Positions 1-9,979 of a stretch of DNA of 64,000 bases are shown here, piece by piece. The notes beneath the pieces were generated by a model that was not told the origin of the DNA, made no database searches, and saw only the letters and a list, made by a program, of their open reading frames with translations. Source of the stretch: Allacma fusca. Its lineage: Eukaryota > Arthropoda > Collembola > Symphypleona > Sminthuridae. Positions within the stretch are counted from its first letter, which is position 1; each line of letters begins with the position of its first letter. The position numbers and the translations under genes are program-made. The stretch is from contig OX359250.1 of assembly GCA_947179485.1 (NCBI GenBank), forward strand, positions 4,795,661 to 4,859,660. Reading direction: 5' to 3'.

Positions 1-271
1 AGGAGTAACTAGTTAGATTTCCGTGCAAGATACTATGTTTAAATTTTTACACTCTACATGATTTTACTGATTTATTTTTTTCCACACCAAAGCTTGCATG
101 CACAGCTTTGTCACCCGAATTAAAACTTGTATGGAGATGCAAACAGTTTTAAGTTAGAAACAGAAGTAATGTTTGGGAGTTAATTTAAAGTTTGTTTGTG
201 TCCATATAGTACTTGATGAGAATCAAAAACAATAGCCAGATGCATTAATTATCATAAGCAAATAAATTCAT
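1..271. other. 3' flank of a candidate minus-strand gene
   Basis: No ORF with recognisable content lies here. On the minus strand this is downstream of the stop of the candidate membrane-protein exon ending at 272. A minus-strand AATAAA hexamer is visible near 71-76 and could serve as its poly(A) signal; that link is an inference. Nothing else is seen. Confidence 0.3.
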
Positions 272-508
272 TCACGAGAAGTGGAGGTGAAGGAAGAGGA
301 GGGACAGCTCGTCCGCAAAGGGGTCCATACTGTTGTAGGGCCCGTATTTCCACAAAGGTCTCATCGGAATCGTTTCTGGCTCCTGGAATATCACTCGTCG
401 GCGTCTGCTATGGTGACGGCAATACCAACAGTAGACCAACCAGCCAGCAAGGGTCAAAAGAAGAGGACATGCCAGCCCCACTGCAACATTACTAACATTA
501 TTTAAAAA
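272..508 (-). CDS. candidate last exon, transmembrane segment plus short cytoplasmic tail
   Basis: The reading frame encodes a hydrophobic stretch (VAVGLACPLLLTLAGWLVYC) followed by a basic stop-transfer sequence (RHHSRRRR) and a polar tail of about 40 residues ending in a stop at 272. This is the layout of the last exon of a single-pass membrane protein. Several AG acceptors are possible. One after TACTAATTAG gives phase 0 and would start the exon at 508; a better-spaced one starts at 491 in another phase. The family is not recognised. It could belong to the same gene as the exons at 582-743 and 2057-2166, but the splice phases were not fully reconciled. It may also be a chance ORF. Confidence 0.4.
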   Translation of the reverse strand, partial: FLNNVSNVAVGLACPLLLTLAGWLVYCWYCRHHSRRRRVIFQEPETIPMRPLWKYGPYNSMDPFADELSLLFLHLHFS

Positions 509-581
509 CTAATTAGTATTCATGTCTTGCTGTAACTCGATTCCTATACGATTCCCCGGCTAATTAATATACATGTCCAAC

Positions 582-743
582 CTGCCAGGTTGAACAAAAG
601 TGATCTGAATTCTCGGGCTCGGGACAGGCAGCTGCTTGACAGATCACTTCCGTCATGTTGACATTCGTCTTACTCGGATTATTGACAAAACAAAACAACC
701 CCGTCTCGGTTGTTATGAACAACTTTCCCCGAACTAACACTCC
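582..743 (-). CDS. candidate internal exon, cysteine-containing extracellular segment
   Basis: The minus strand has a pyrimidine-rich acceptor ending in GTGCAG just above 743 and a donor CAG|GTTGGA below 582. They enclose 54 complete codons in phase 0. The peptide has four cysteines (FCF, ICQ, ACP, FCS) and two N-x-S/T sites, which suggests a lumenal or extracellular segment. It lies just upstream, on the minus strand, of the transmembrane exon at 272-508. No family is recognised. Confidence 0.4.
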
Positions 744-759
744 CTGCACCCTCCCGGAT

Positions 760-904
760 TAAAGGAAACCAACAGTAGATAAGCTTATGACATTATGTTT
801 CATATAAATACATATATAGTATTAGTCCATAATAGCTTCATAGATGGCGAACATGTATCTTGCACATAACACAGTAGCTTAAATACCCGATTATTGTAAT
901 ATCA
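760..904. other. non-coding, nothing recognised
   Basis: AT-rich sequence between the candidate exon and the tandem repeat. It is probably intronic if the flanking minus-strand exons belong to one gene. No feature is supported. Confidence 0.3.
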
Positions 905-1400
905 CTTTCAGGGTATTAGACCTAATGTCGAAGTATGTGTATGTAGTAATTAGGTACCTCATTATAGGACTCTTGGAGGGGAGATACTTTGATAATGTTC
1001 TAAGTGTTAAAATAGGAGATAATTATAGCATGTCACATAAAGGTATACGTTCATATATTATGTAACCAGGATACCCGGGTAGTAGACCTAATGTCCAACA
1101 ATGCGGATACCACCAAAAGGTGCCCTCATACATAGTATTTGATTTTCAGATAGTTAAATGGAAATTTAAGTGTTAGTTTGTCAGCTAATTTAGTTAAATA
1201 TTTAGTGCTATGAACACACATATGCATATACCATTAGGATTCCCGGGTAGTAGACCTAATGTCCAACAATGCGGATACCACCAAACGGTCTCCTCATACA
1301 TAGTATTCGATTTTCAGATAGTTAAATGGAAATTTAAGTGTTAGTTTTATAACTAATTTGGGTACATTTTTATTGATATCAGTACACATATTCATATACC
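905..1400. repeat. tandem repeat, about 167-bp unit, three copies
   Basis: The phrase GTAGACCTAATGTCCAACAA, with about 100 bases of following sequence, recurs with its reference point near 1074 and 1242, an offset of 168 bp. A more diverged copy (GGGTATTAGACCTAATGTCG) lies at 911, 166 bp before the first. Copies two and three are close to identical over about 110 bp and then drift. The array probably lies inside an intron of the minus-strand gene. The unit length is satellite-like, but only three copies are present. Confidence 0.85.
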
Positions 1401-2056
1401 ATGTATTTAGATAGGGAATGTTACATAATGTTACCATAGCTAATTTATTACCTATTTGTTTACTAAGGAATAATTAATACGGCAAACAATATATATTAAG
1501 CTAAAATGATTGGATTTATGTAAAGAACGTATTATATGGTGTGTATAAGTAGGATGAGAAAATGAAGACTAGGCATAATATGATTGGAACGCAAGTGAAA
1601 CGGACGTGTTACGTTAATTAAGCACTTTCACTATTTTCTTTTACGACAAATTCTGATTTTCACCTCGCGTTTAACTAGCAAAGGCTGGCACTTCGACAGG
1701 ATTTGTTGATAGACAAGAATAATAGAAAATAGGAGACTAGACTCTGGTCCTTCGAAAGAATAAAGAAGAAATTACGGTTGGAAGATAATTATCGTTGCTG
1801 TCAATATTTAAGGTAGCAACAAGCATACTGTAAATCAAACCCGACCGGCTCACAAAATTTCCTTTTAAAAATGCACAAGGTTTTAATTTTTGTATTAATA
1901 ATTAAAGTTAAGCCTAGTTCAGGCTTCATTATATTCTTACATCTGACAAACAATATGATTTTTTAATCGAGAAGTCACAGATGGAATAGTGATTAGGAGT
2001 CATCGATGGACGAATCGTAAATAAGTACGTGTATTAAATTACATGTTTGGTCTTAC
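1401..2056. other. non-coding stretch, nothing recognised
   Basis: AT-rich sequence between the tandem repeat and the exon at 2057-2166. No repeat ends, RNA gene or convincing exon were identified. Confidence 0.3.
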
Positions 2057-2166
2057 CTCGATCATTTGTTTTCAAAGTTTGAAGATGGGAGACATCATCT
2101 GTCATCCCCACGCCAGCAATGGTGAAGTTGCTCGGAAGCACCATGTCGGGAAAGGCATATTTCGCC
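2057..2166 (-). CDS. internal exon of an unidentified host gene
   Basis: On the minus strand the acceptor CATTTCTAG|GGCG and the consensus donor GAG|GTAAGA bound a 110-bp exon. It has one open frame of 36 codons flanked by one base on each side, including the phrases KYAFPDMVLPSNF and AGVGMTDDVSHLQT. The strong donor, open frame and balanced codon use make it the best-supported host exon in this part of the window. The AGxG...SHLQ stretch faintly recalls a trypsin-fold segment, but that is not enough for a call. The hAT element begins 168 bp upstream on this strand and may lie in the preceding intron. Confidence 0.55.
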
Positions 2167-2341
2167 CTAGAAATGATCGGAATGAGACGGGAGGTATTTG
2201 ATCACCAGCCTCAAAAGGTTATTTATGTCTAATTCGAGTTCCAGCCATAATTTTACACAATGCAATCTCAGGATGACCAAGACCACTACACAAACAAGGT
2301 GGATAAAATTTAGGAGTTGACCCCATCGGATTGTTTATTAT

Positions 2342-2515
2342 TAGTGCATCGCATGGGTTCAGGTCTCACCCGGGTATTTGGGTTCAGGTTCAGGTCCAGG
2401 TTCTGTATGGGTGCATGTATTTTGGACCCAATAATTTTGGGTCCTGTCTGGGTAAAATATTTTATACCCGTGAAGTTGGGTACAGGTTCAGGTTCAGGAC
2501 CAGGTACAGACAAAA
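2342..2515. repeat. hAT left TIR and subterminal GGTTCAGGT repeats
   Basis: The TIR is followed by many copies of short motifs of the form GGTTCAGGT, CAGGTCCAGG and GGGTA. The right end (7328-7569) is full of the same motifs. Dense subterminal repeats are typical transposase-binding arrays of hAT elements; that role is inferred. Confidence 0.85.
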
Positions 2516-5272
2516 ACCAGTTTTGATTTTACCTGTCAGGACCATATCTAACACATGAAAGACCTGAACCTGTTTGCAAAAGACCTGAAATGTTTGGGTT
2601 TATTGATGCAACCACATCGGTTGGGATAGTAACACTGTGGCCCTCTAGATGTGTACATTAAACTAAGTGCGCAAATTGTAGTTCGGATGGGAAATGCATG
2701 CCTTTATGTTGTGTGCCATCGGTCCTCGTGCTCTTATCAATTTATTCCTCCAGATACAACATCGTTTGAACACTTACACTCTTTAAAATGTCAGACAACC
2801 TGCAAAATGATGTGGAAAATAGTCCGTCAGAAAATGAAATAGTTGATTTAGAAGAAGAGCCTTCCTCACTACGGTCTAAAGTTTACGAACATTTCCGATG
2901 GATTGACACAGAAAAAAAGTATCGCTGTATACATTGCACATAAGTTGTAAACCTCTTTATTGGAAGTTACATAGTTGCGGTATTTTATTATAAGTTGAAT
3001 TAAAAAGTTCATTCGTAAAAAGAAAATCATTTGTGAAAGAATTATTTATAGGCGTTTATTCAAGCGTGACTCTTCCAATTCCACGGGAAATCTTCGCAGG
3101 CACATGAAGCGAAAGCACATGTCGATATATATTGGTAGTCCAGGTGTCCGAAAATCAAATCAACGATTAATTTCCAACTTTTTGAAGCCCAAGGTTAGAT
3201 TTCATTATTTCATCTACTTATTTGGCAATAATTGTAGATACGTTCAAGAATATGCAACTTGAAACTTCCTGGACTAATTATGTCCAAGATTTAAGGTAAA
3301 ATTGATTCTCGAAGGAAGAGTACGAAGAACGCTTGATAAACTTTATCATCATGACAGATCAAGCGTTTGCTGTCATTGAATCACCCGAATTCCTAGAGTT
3401 AGCTCTTTACGGAACGCCAATGGAGAAACTGTTCAGCGCAGATACATTGAAGCGAAAAATTGTGAGCCTGTATGATGCCAGGAAGAACCTGATCATTAAG
3501 AAACTTCAGGCAAATTCATCTCCAGTTCGCACAGTTAGTTTTAATTAACCGATTTTCGTAACCAAAAATTCGCTAAACCCCACAATCAAACTTCGTTTAT
3601 GATGAATCGTTCTTTAAGGTTATGAATGTAAACAATTGGTGCTGTGGGAAATGTCCGGGGCGGCCGTTAAACTATACGGGGGGCACTCGTATAGTTTTAT
3701 TTTGTTTGTTATAAAATGTTTGAAAATATTCTGGATTTGCCTTAGAATGCCCCAGGTAAAGTGTCACTAACATTGGACGTTTGGACATCGCGTCATTGCA
3801 TTGGATTTCATGGCATTATTGTATCCTGGATAACTGAAGACTGGAAATACGAGGAAGTGCTGCTGGATTTAGATATTCTTAAAGGAAGTCATTCGGGCAA
3901 ACAATTAGCAAAGTCTCTCGTAAGAGTGTTGGAAGACTTTGGAATTCTGCAAAAAGTGCTAGCGATCACGACGGATAACGCAAGTAATTGTAACACCATG
4001 TTTGAGGAGTTTTCCTTTTTTGCAAGACAAAAGGTAATGAAATGTTTGCGAGAAATTCTTATGCATAGTATTATGGCATGCATTACAATGAAATGAAATT
4101 TACTGATTAACTGTTCGTAAATAGGGCTTGGAATTCGATACAAAGAACAATCGGGTTAGATGTTTAGCCCATATTGTGAATCTGGCTTGCAAGGACGCCA
4201 TTGCTGTGCTCAAAAAACTTTCTGTCACCGAAGTACTTACTTATGAAAGTACTGAGTCTGAAAGTGAAACTGATGACAACGTGGATTCTATTTCCTCGGA
4301 TTCAGTAACGAATGGTTTTAATTCAAGCAATGAAGACTAACCTGTTCCAGAGTCACCACCAGACAACAAAATGTCCCTTTATGATCGGGTAAAATGGCAC
4401 TGAGCACATATTTTTAATTAATATAAAAGTGGTTTAACTGTTGTCCACCAAAGATATTTTTACCAACAGATTGGGAAATCAATCCAAAAGAGTCGAAGAT
4501 CAAGCATCCTTCGGGACTCTTTCAAACAATCTTGCAGGTTTATAAAGCTGAAGCACAAGCACCTCTTATTGGACATGGAAGTGCGCTGGAACACAACGCA
4601 CTGTATGCTGAAGAGATTAAAGGAGATGCGACAGGTATAAAACATAATTCAAATTTTTTTCAAAAAGTTGTTACTACTTTTTGACGTCTTCTGTCCACTG
4701 TTTTAAGGCTTTTGAACATCTGCTATCCAATGAACCGACTCTACGTTGCTATCAACTTTCCTCCGAAGAGTGGGACCTAATTGATGAAATGATTGAGCTT
4801 CTTGAGGTAATTCCAGATGCTCTACATTACTATGTGTGAATTTTGCAAGGCATTAAATCACGGGGCCCATTTTTTAAGCGGCAATAAAGTAATTTCATTT
4901 TTTCATGACAATTTCATATTTAGCCGTTTTGGAAAATGCCCGTATATTTGTCAAAGGCGAAAATACCTTTCAATGGCGCTCTCTGCTGCGGTATACATCG
5001 AGTTGTATAACCATTTAGAAAATTTTAAGGTACAAATCGCCTTTTTAAGTCAAATAACTAAATTCTGAATAAATTCATACACCGTTTATTTATGTTAATT
5101 CAAAATAATATTTATTATCTCATTTTTAATTGGGTCTTTTTAGTTTGAAAACGGTAAGGGAGTGGATGTATGTAAGGCTGCTACCTCAGCATGTGAGAAA
5201 CTCAACAAGTACTATCCAACTTCGGACGGACTAGTTTATGTGATGGGATTACGTAAGACATTTTGGTATTTT

Positions 5273-6425
5273 TAGTGGTCGGAACAATTCAATTCAATCC
5301 AGTTCGAATACTGAACTGAATTAAAATTGGGGTTTCAATTCGGTTCAGAAAAAACAATTCAATTCAGTTCAGTTCAGTCTACTAACTCAACTGAATTGTA
5401 AACATTTGGTTTCGCCGAGCATATTTACAAATATGTAAATACTACAAAGAGGCTAGGGTGGCGCTTCAGCTAAGGCCATCTCTCCTTACCCTTTTTGTAG
5501 TATTATGTTGACCTCATTTAAAAGAGAAAAATACAAAATTTTGAAAAATAAAATTTTTCTAATTTTTGAAAAAATTAAGCTAGTAGTACTGACTGGTAAG
5601 TGTAAAAAAATCCATTGAAATCGGTGGAACAGTTTGTCGTGTTTCTACGTACGAAAACGCATTACGATTTCAACTTCAACCAATAACGAACTCCGCCAAG
5701 AGAGTGGTCTAAAGAATTTTCACAGAAAGTTTGAACAAAATTGGGTCGGAGGAATAAGTCGGGACAAACAGTCCCAAGCATCCACGTACAATAGTATCTT
5801 ACAGGGGTCGTATTTTTGTAAATCCCCCTGGAAAATTATTTCTGAATTTCGCTGCTGACAATTTCTCCTTGCTGGGAATCCCTGCTGAAAAAAAGGTCAA
5901 CGATTTTCTTCCAAATCCGTTTCCAAACAAAATCTCTGCAAGACGTGAAATCCCTGTCAAATTTGGCCAATCAAGCCGAAAATCCCAGTTTGCTTAACAA
6001 ATTTCCCTGAAACCCATCAACAAATTTGAAAATCCCTGTACATAAAAATAAATCCCTTCCCTTTGAGATTATCCCTGCCAGAAATATTTTCTCCCTGGGA
6101 AGATTCTTCCCGTCTTCCTACAAAAATCCGACCCCTGGTATCTTATAAGGGGTTGAAGCCACCCTAAAAATTTTAACACGTATGTTTTTAATGCTGGTTA
6201 CATTGACGCAAAGATGGTGCTAAACTTATCCGTACAATATCGGTTTTGATTCAGCCTGAAATTGTTTTGAATTGGAATTCAAAGAAAATAATTCAATTCG
6301 ATTCAACTGGTGAATTGAATTATTCGGTTCAGTAAACGATCGAATTGAATTGAAAAATCCCTGAATTGAATTGAACTGAATTGAATTTTAAAATTGCAAT
6401 TTAAACTGAATTGGTCCGACCACTA
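5273..6425. mobile_element. non-autonomous hAT-type MITE (TAGTGGTCGG ends)
   Basis: Inverted ends TAGTGGTCGGA and TCCGACCACTA are flanked by a perfect 8-bp duplication GGTATTTT (5265-5272 and 6426-6433). The subterminal zones consist of repeated AATTCAGTTCAG-type words on both sides. It has no transposase. It sits in the intron between the hAT exons ending at 5253 and starting at 6493, and it is itself split by a second MITE at 5802-6137. A relative lies at 24971-25422. Confidence 0.92.
5802..6137. mobile_element. hAT-type MITE (CAGGGGTCGG family), copy 1
   Basis: A 336-bp insertion begins CAGGGGTCGTATTTTTGTA and ends in the inverted TACAAAAATCCGACCCCTG. The duplication GTATCTTA is perfect (5794-5801 and 6138-6145). 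The interior is rich in AATCCCTG repeats. The same family occurs complete at 59236-59622 and truncated at 8672-8853. It is the innermost of three nested hAT-type elements. Confidence 0.93.
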
Positions 6426-7327
6426 GGTATTTTACTAAACATTTTGGCATCCTAAAGTCCTATGATTAATTATATTTAATGATAAATTGCAGTTCTCGAT
6501 CCTAGATGCAAGACAGAATGGTATAAGTCTGTTGGTATCCCATCCAAGGTTTCAAAGCAGAACAAAAAGTGCGTTTTATGCAAATGTTTCCATTTTTAAT
6601 TGATCATTTGTAATGATAAAGTTCATGATGATAATGAAGTTCATTCTGTTTGTCATGTAACTACTTACTAGAATGGCTCTTGACTACTGGGACAAGTTTT
6701 ACAAACCAAAAGACGGGAACGCATTGGAACCTAAAAATACTTCGGATATTTTAGCAGCCCAAGTGAAGCGAGCAAAAATGTCACGTAAGGATGAATTTCG
6801 CGAATATTTAGCCATGCCAACTGTTGAATCAGTTTAAAATAATGACTGCCTTACTTGGTGGAAGGTAATTGGTTAATGTAGCTAAGATAATATATATAAT
6901 ACGTTAAGAGTAGGTACCATGCCATTTAAATACTTCTGGTCAATTTTACCAATGTTTCCTTTTTAGGAACATGAAGTCTGCTACCCTTCGTTGGCACGCA
7001 TGGCACGTGACTTTCTTGCTGTTTCCGGTACTGGTGTTCCTATTGAAAGAGCCTTCTCTGTTGCCCCCGATTTGCTAACACCAAAACGATTATCGATGTC
7101 TGGAGATACGGTGCGCAAATGGTTTTGCCTGAAGGCTTGGAGAAAGTTAAAGGCCGGAGAATTTCAAGCTTTCAAGATGATTTCCATCGCAAAAGCAATG
7201 GCAGGGTGTCCCAGGAACCAGTGAACACGCATTCTTATTCATTTTAAATATATTTTGTACTACAAATATCCAATTGTACTTTTAATAAAATTTAAAATAA
7301 AAAAGTTCTGATTTTGAAATACCCAAT

Positions 7328-7569
7328 CATGTTCAGGTCCGGTACAAAAAAAACCCGGGTTCAGGTCGTCTTTTGGGTACTTTTTCGGGTTCAGGTACTA
7401 ATCAGGTGCGGGTACTGCGAAAACACAATTGGATCAGGTTCAGGATTGAACAATTTGAACCTGCTAAATGGGTAAATTTTCAGGTACAGGTTCACACTTT
7501 CGGTGTACCCGAAGTTTGGGTGCAGGTCCAGGTCTAGGTTCGACTATTTTGAACCCATGCGATGCACTA
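7328..7569. repeat. hAT right TIR and subterminal repeats
   Basis: Repeated GGTTCAGGT, CAGGTACAGG and CAGGTCCAGG motifs precede the right TIR, matching the array at the left end. The array is longer on the right (about 240 bp) than on the left (about 175 bp). Confidence 0.85.
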
Positions 7570-7577
7570 TTTATTAT

Positions 7578-7794
7578 TTATAGACGATAGTAAAAGCGAA
7601 ATAAAAAAGAGCCGCTACAACGATTTATCAACCAAATAAATTTTACTATTTTTTATACATGCCCACCATCGTGAAATCACGGTCGTTATAATCTTACAAA
7701 TAAATCTCCATACTCAATACTCATGTCACTTTGAATCAACAGATCGGTGATTACGTCATTCACCCGGAATATCTTCCTTCGGCTTTCCTTGTCG
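7578..7794. other. gap between hAT and Polinton fossil
   Basis: AT-rich sequence without an ORF of interest. A TATA-like TTATAAAAAAGC lies near 7800, just ahead of the small ORF at 7887, and could be a promoter remnant. No Polinton terminal repeat was recognised. Confidence 0.25.
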
Positions 7795-7886
7795 ATGCTT
7801 ATAAAAAAGCGGTGGTGGGAAAACAGTGTGCAAACTGATTATCCACCTCTTACCGAAAAATAAACAGTACAGATACTGGTGCCAAA

Positions 7887-8063
7887 ATGAAAGTAGATAA
7901 GATCATTAATTTCCTGACGGAGATTGCATTTTTGAAAAAGTTGGCGGTGAAGAAAAGTGTGGAAATGTGTTCCAGTGCTGAACTCAAAAGCTTGATTGAT
8001 TGTATTGCAAATGCGGAAAAGGGCAAAATCTTATCCATCAGGGCTGTCCTATCGAGCCATTAG
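7887..8063 (+). CDS. small Polinton-associated protein, 58 aa
   Basis: A short ORF starting at the first ATG after a TATA-like element. Its pattern, hydrophobic start then LKKL, polar turn, ELKSLIDCIANAEKGKI, resembles a small basic protein often found beside the integrase in Polinton-like elements of invertebrates; that match is from memory and moderate. Its job is not known to me. It lies upstream of the integrase region on the same strand, which supports the assignment. Treated as part of the fossil. Confidence 0.45.
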   Translation: MKVDKIINFLTEIAFLKKLAVKKSVEMCSSAELKSLIDCIANAEKGKILSIRAVLSSH

Positions 8064-8589
8064 GGCAGGCTTCTGCTCCGGAAGAAGCAGTGCATGATGT
8101 CACGACACCCATAATCCCTGAACCTACTCATTAGAAAAGTACAGGAAAGAATCCTCAATGCAAATGCTTGTGTATCTGGTGGTACAACAATAATAAAAAC
8201 AATATTTTATATGGACTGGAAAACCTTTCAAGATTTGGAAAACAACATTGAAACAACGAAAACGGTCGTATGACCCGACCCTATCGTCGAACACATCGAC
8301 GAAACCTAAATAGTCGGACAGGAGTTACGAGAACGAAAGCCGAGACAAGTGAGCACGAGTCGTCGTCGTCAGCGTCCGAAAACAAATGGCCGAAGAAAAG
8401 ACAAGAAACGCATACGTTAACTAACGACTTGCAGGGGCATATTCGGACTTATCGGATTTTCTACGTAAAACACCTGAATTTGCGAACGAGGATTATCTGA
8501 GTAGCCCATGCTTGATGTGTATTAGCTCCACAAGCCCATTCCTAAAAGTTTTCCTCGCCATCAAATTACCAAAATCTTCCTTAACGTAA

Positions 8590-9365
8590 TTTTTGCAGCT
8601 GATTTAAAGGATTTGCAAAATGATGCGTATCACAACAGGAAGTATAAGTATGCACTTCTGGTAGTGGACGCCAGTGGTCGGATTTCTCTAAATCTCCCTG
8701 GAAGATTTTTTGATTTTCTCTGCTGTGTATGTTGTCCCTGTTCGAAGCAAGTTTAAAACCCCGTTGGAAACATATTTTCCGTAAAACACCCCAACAAATT
8801 CAAAAACCCCTGTTGAAAAAAGATCAACAGATTTGACAATCCCTCGAACAATTCGATGAGGAAGGAACACGCTTTGTGTTTTTTCTCCGAACGGGGTACA
8901 GTGGATATCAATCTTCGAAGAATTTCTCCAACAAAATGATGTCGAAATTTATCATGTAACTTCGGTGGTGAAAGCAACCTTTTTCACAAAAATCCAGCTC
9001 TTCCTGACGTTCAACAAAGCCAAGAAATATGGAGATGAACTACAAGACTTTGTAGAATAATAATATATTCCACAGAACCATTGGGAGAAAACCGAATGAT
9101 GTAACAGTGACACTGTTTGGGAGTATGTGTATAAAAGTTCCACGAGGAAAAGAAACGACCTAGGTGGGAGCCAAGGTTCAAAATCAACGACCTTGTTAGG
9201 ATTTCAAATCAAAGCTGCTTGTCAACAAGGGATTACTCTGCAAATTGGGGTCGCGAGCTGTTCAAGATAAAATATATAGTGCCAACGTTTCCCTATACTT
9301 ATTATATAGTGGACACGCAATATGAGCCTCTGAAAAGATCTTTTTACTGGCTGGAGCTGAACCTG
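8590..9365 (+). pseudogene. Polinton-type integrase region, decayed
   Basis: The upstream part has a retroviral-type integrase core signature (ADLKDLQNDAYHNRKYKYAL, then LVVD). The downstream part (about 9150-9365) shows the C-terminal module with KINDLVRIS, WGRELFKI and FYWLEL, as in Polinton and KRBA2-like integrases. A MITE fragment interrupts it at 8672. It is heavily broken. Confidence 0.7.
8672..8853. mobile_element. hAT-type MITE (CAGGGGTCGG family), truncated copy 2
   Basis: The left end (CAGTGGTCGGATTTCTCTAA) and the following CTCCCTGG match the starts at 5802 and 59236, and CCCTGTTGAAAAAAGATCAA in the interior matches the family. The right TIR is absent. It lies within the Polinton integrase region. 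Confidence 0.75.
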
Positions 9366-9544
9366 GTCTCCACACTAACAACAAATTGTGCAATAAAAGT
9401 GAACTGTCAAATGGGATTTTCAATTTTTTACAAGTTGTTCATGTATTTACATGCACATACATTATACAAAGCATTAATTGAAGGCGATAGTGCCCTAACG
9501 TATAGCTCTTGTTTACATTAATTTATTCTGGGTAAAGTCTATAA

Positions 9545-9735
9545 ATATCCAAATAAGCAGCATCTGTACACGGAAATATAGTACACCTTATGCTTGAAGC
9601 TTCGCATTACATTGAGTTTAAACGACACCTGCTCCTTGTTGAGAATGACGGGCTTGTAGCGCTCGTGATGAAACGTTTTCAGCTGATCTTTGGGCAACCC
9701 CTTGCATTTCCTATCTTCCTGTACATCAAAGCATA
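9545..9735 (-). pseudogene. Polinton PolB, C-terminal end
   Basis: The minus strand encodes a segment with CKGLPKDQLKTFHHERY and SFKHKVYYISV, the pattern seen at the end of Polinton protein-primed DNA polymerases. The rest of the polymerase lies on the far side of the DNA transposon that starts at 9740. Part of the fossil; broken. Confidence 0.65.
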
Positions 9736-9979
9736 ACAGCGTTGGCTAAATTACAAAAGATACCATTTTGCTGTGAGCTTAATTTTGAAAAGTACCATAT
9801 GCTTCCCGGTTACAATTCACCAGTTAGAAAGTACCATTTTTACGTGACACATGTACGTACATTTATGTACATGCATTAAATTCAGTTTCGCTTCTATACT
9901 GTTGTTTCTGTACTTACTGATATTAATAATACACTAAAGCATTGAAAGTTTGGCAACATTTCGTTTTGTATTGAGTACC

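Larger units (their letters stand above)
2788..7224 (+). pseudogene. hAT transposase, BED finger, about 13 exons, inactive
   Basis: Approximate exons: 2788-2939, 3052-3193, 3238-3297 (poor), 3307-3534, 3746-4033, 4125-4388, 4470-4634, 4708-4806, 4924-5030, 5144-5253, 6493-6568, 6673-6864 and 6966-7224. In order they show an acidic N-terminus, a split BED zinc finger (YRCIHC, then LRRHMKRKHM), the RNase H-like catalytic region (TLDVWTS, ITTDNASNC, RCLAHIVNL, RWNTTHCML, LDPRCK) and the C-terminal dimerisation domain (GVPIERAFS). Introns are mostly 60-110 bp. Damage seen: the first donor reads ATAAGT instead of GTAAGT at 2940; in-frame stops lie in the 4125-4388 exon (about 4338) and at 6835; one frame change lies in the 4924-5030 exon. 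It once excised and reinserted the element; now it is a relic. Confidence 0.9.
2342..7569 (+). mobile_element. hAT superfamily DNA transposon, full length, decayed
   Basis: The ends carry 20-bp perfect inverted repeats: TAGTGCATCGCATGGGTTCA at 2342-2361 and its complement at 7550-7569. They are flanked by a perfect 8-bp duplication TTTATTAT (2334-2341 and 7570-7577). The 8-bp duplication, the TAGTG terminus and a BED-finger transposase with the ERAFS-type dimerisation domain identify hAT. The element spans 5228 bp, of which 1153 bp plus an 8-bp duplication are a later MITE insertion, leaving about 4.07 kb of original element. The ends are unbroken, but the transposase gene has stops, a shift and a mutated splice site, so the copy is inactive. 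Confidence 0.95.

Noticed and set aside
2057-2166. Trypsin-like serine protease exon
   Set aside because: Only an AGxG...SHLQ stretch is reminiscent; no catalytic residue or cysteine pattern supports it.
9219-9521. A 100-codon plus-strand ORF as a new gene
   Set aside because: Its first part is the C-terminal module of the Polinton integrase region; the rest is chance extension.
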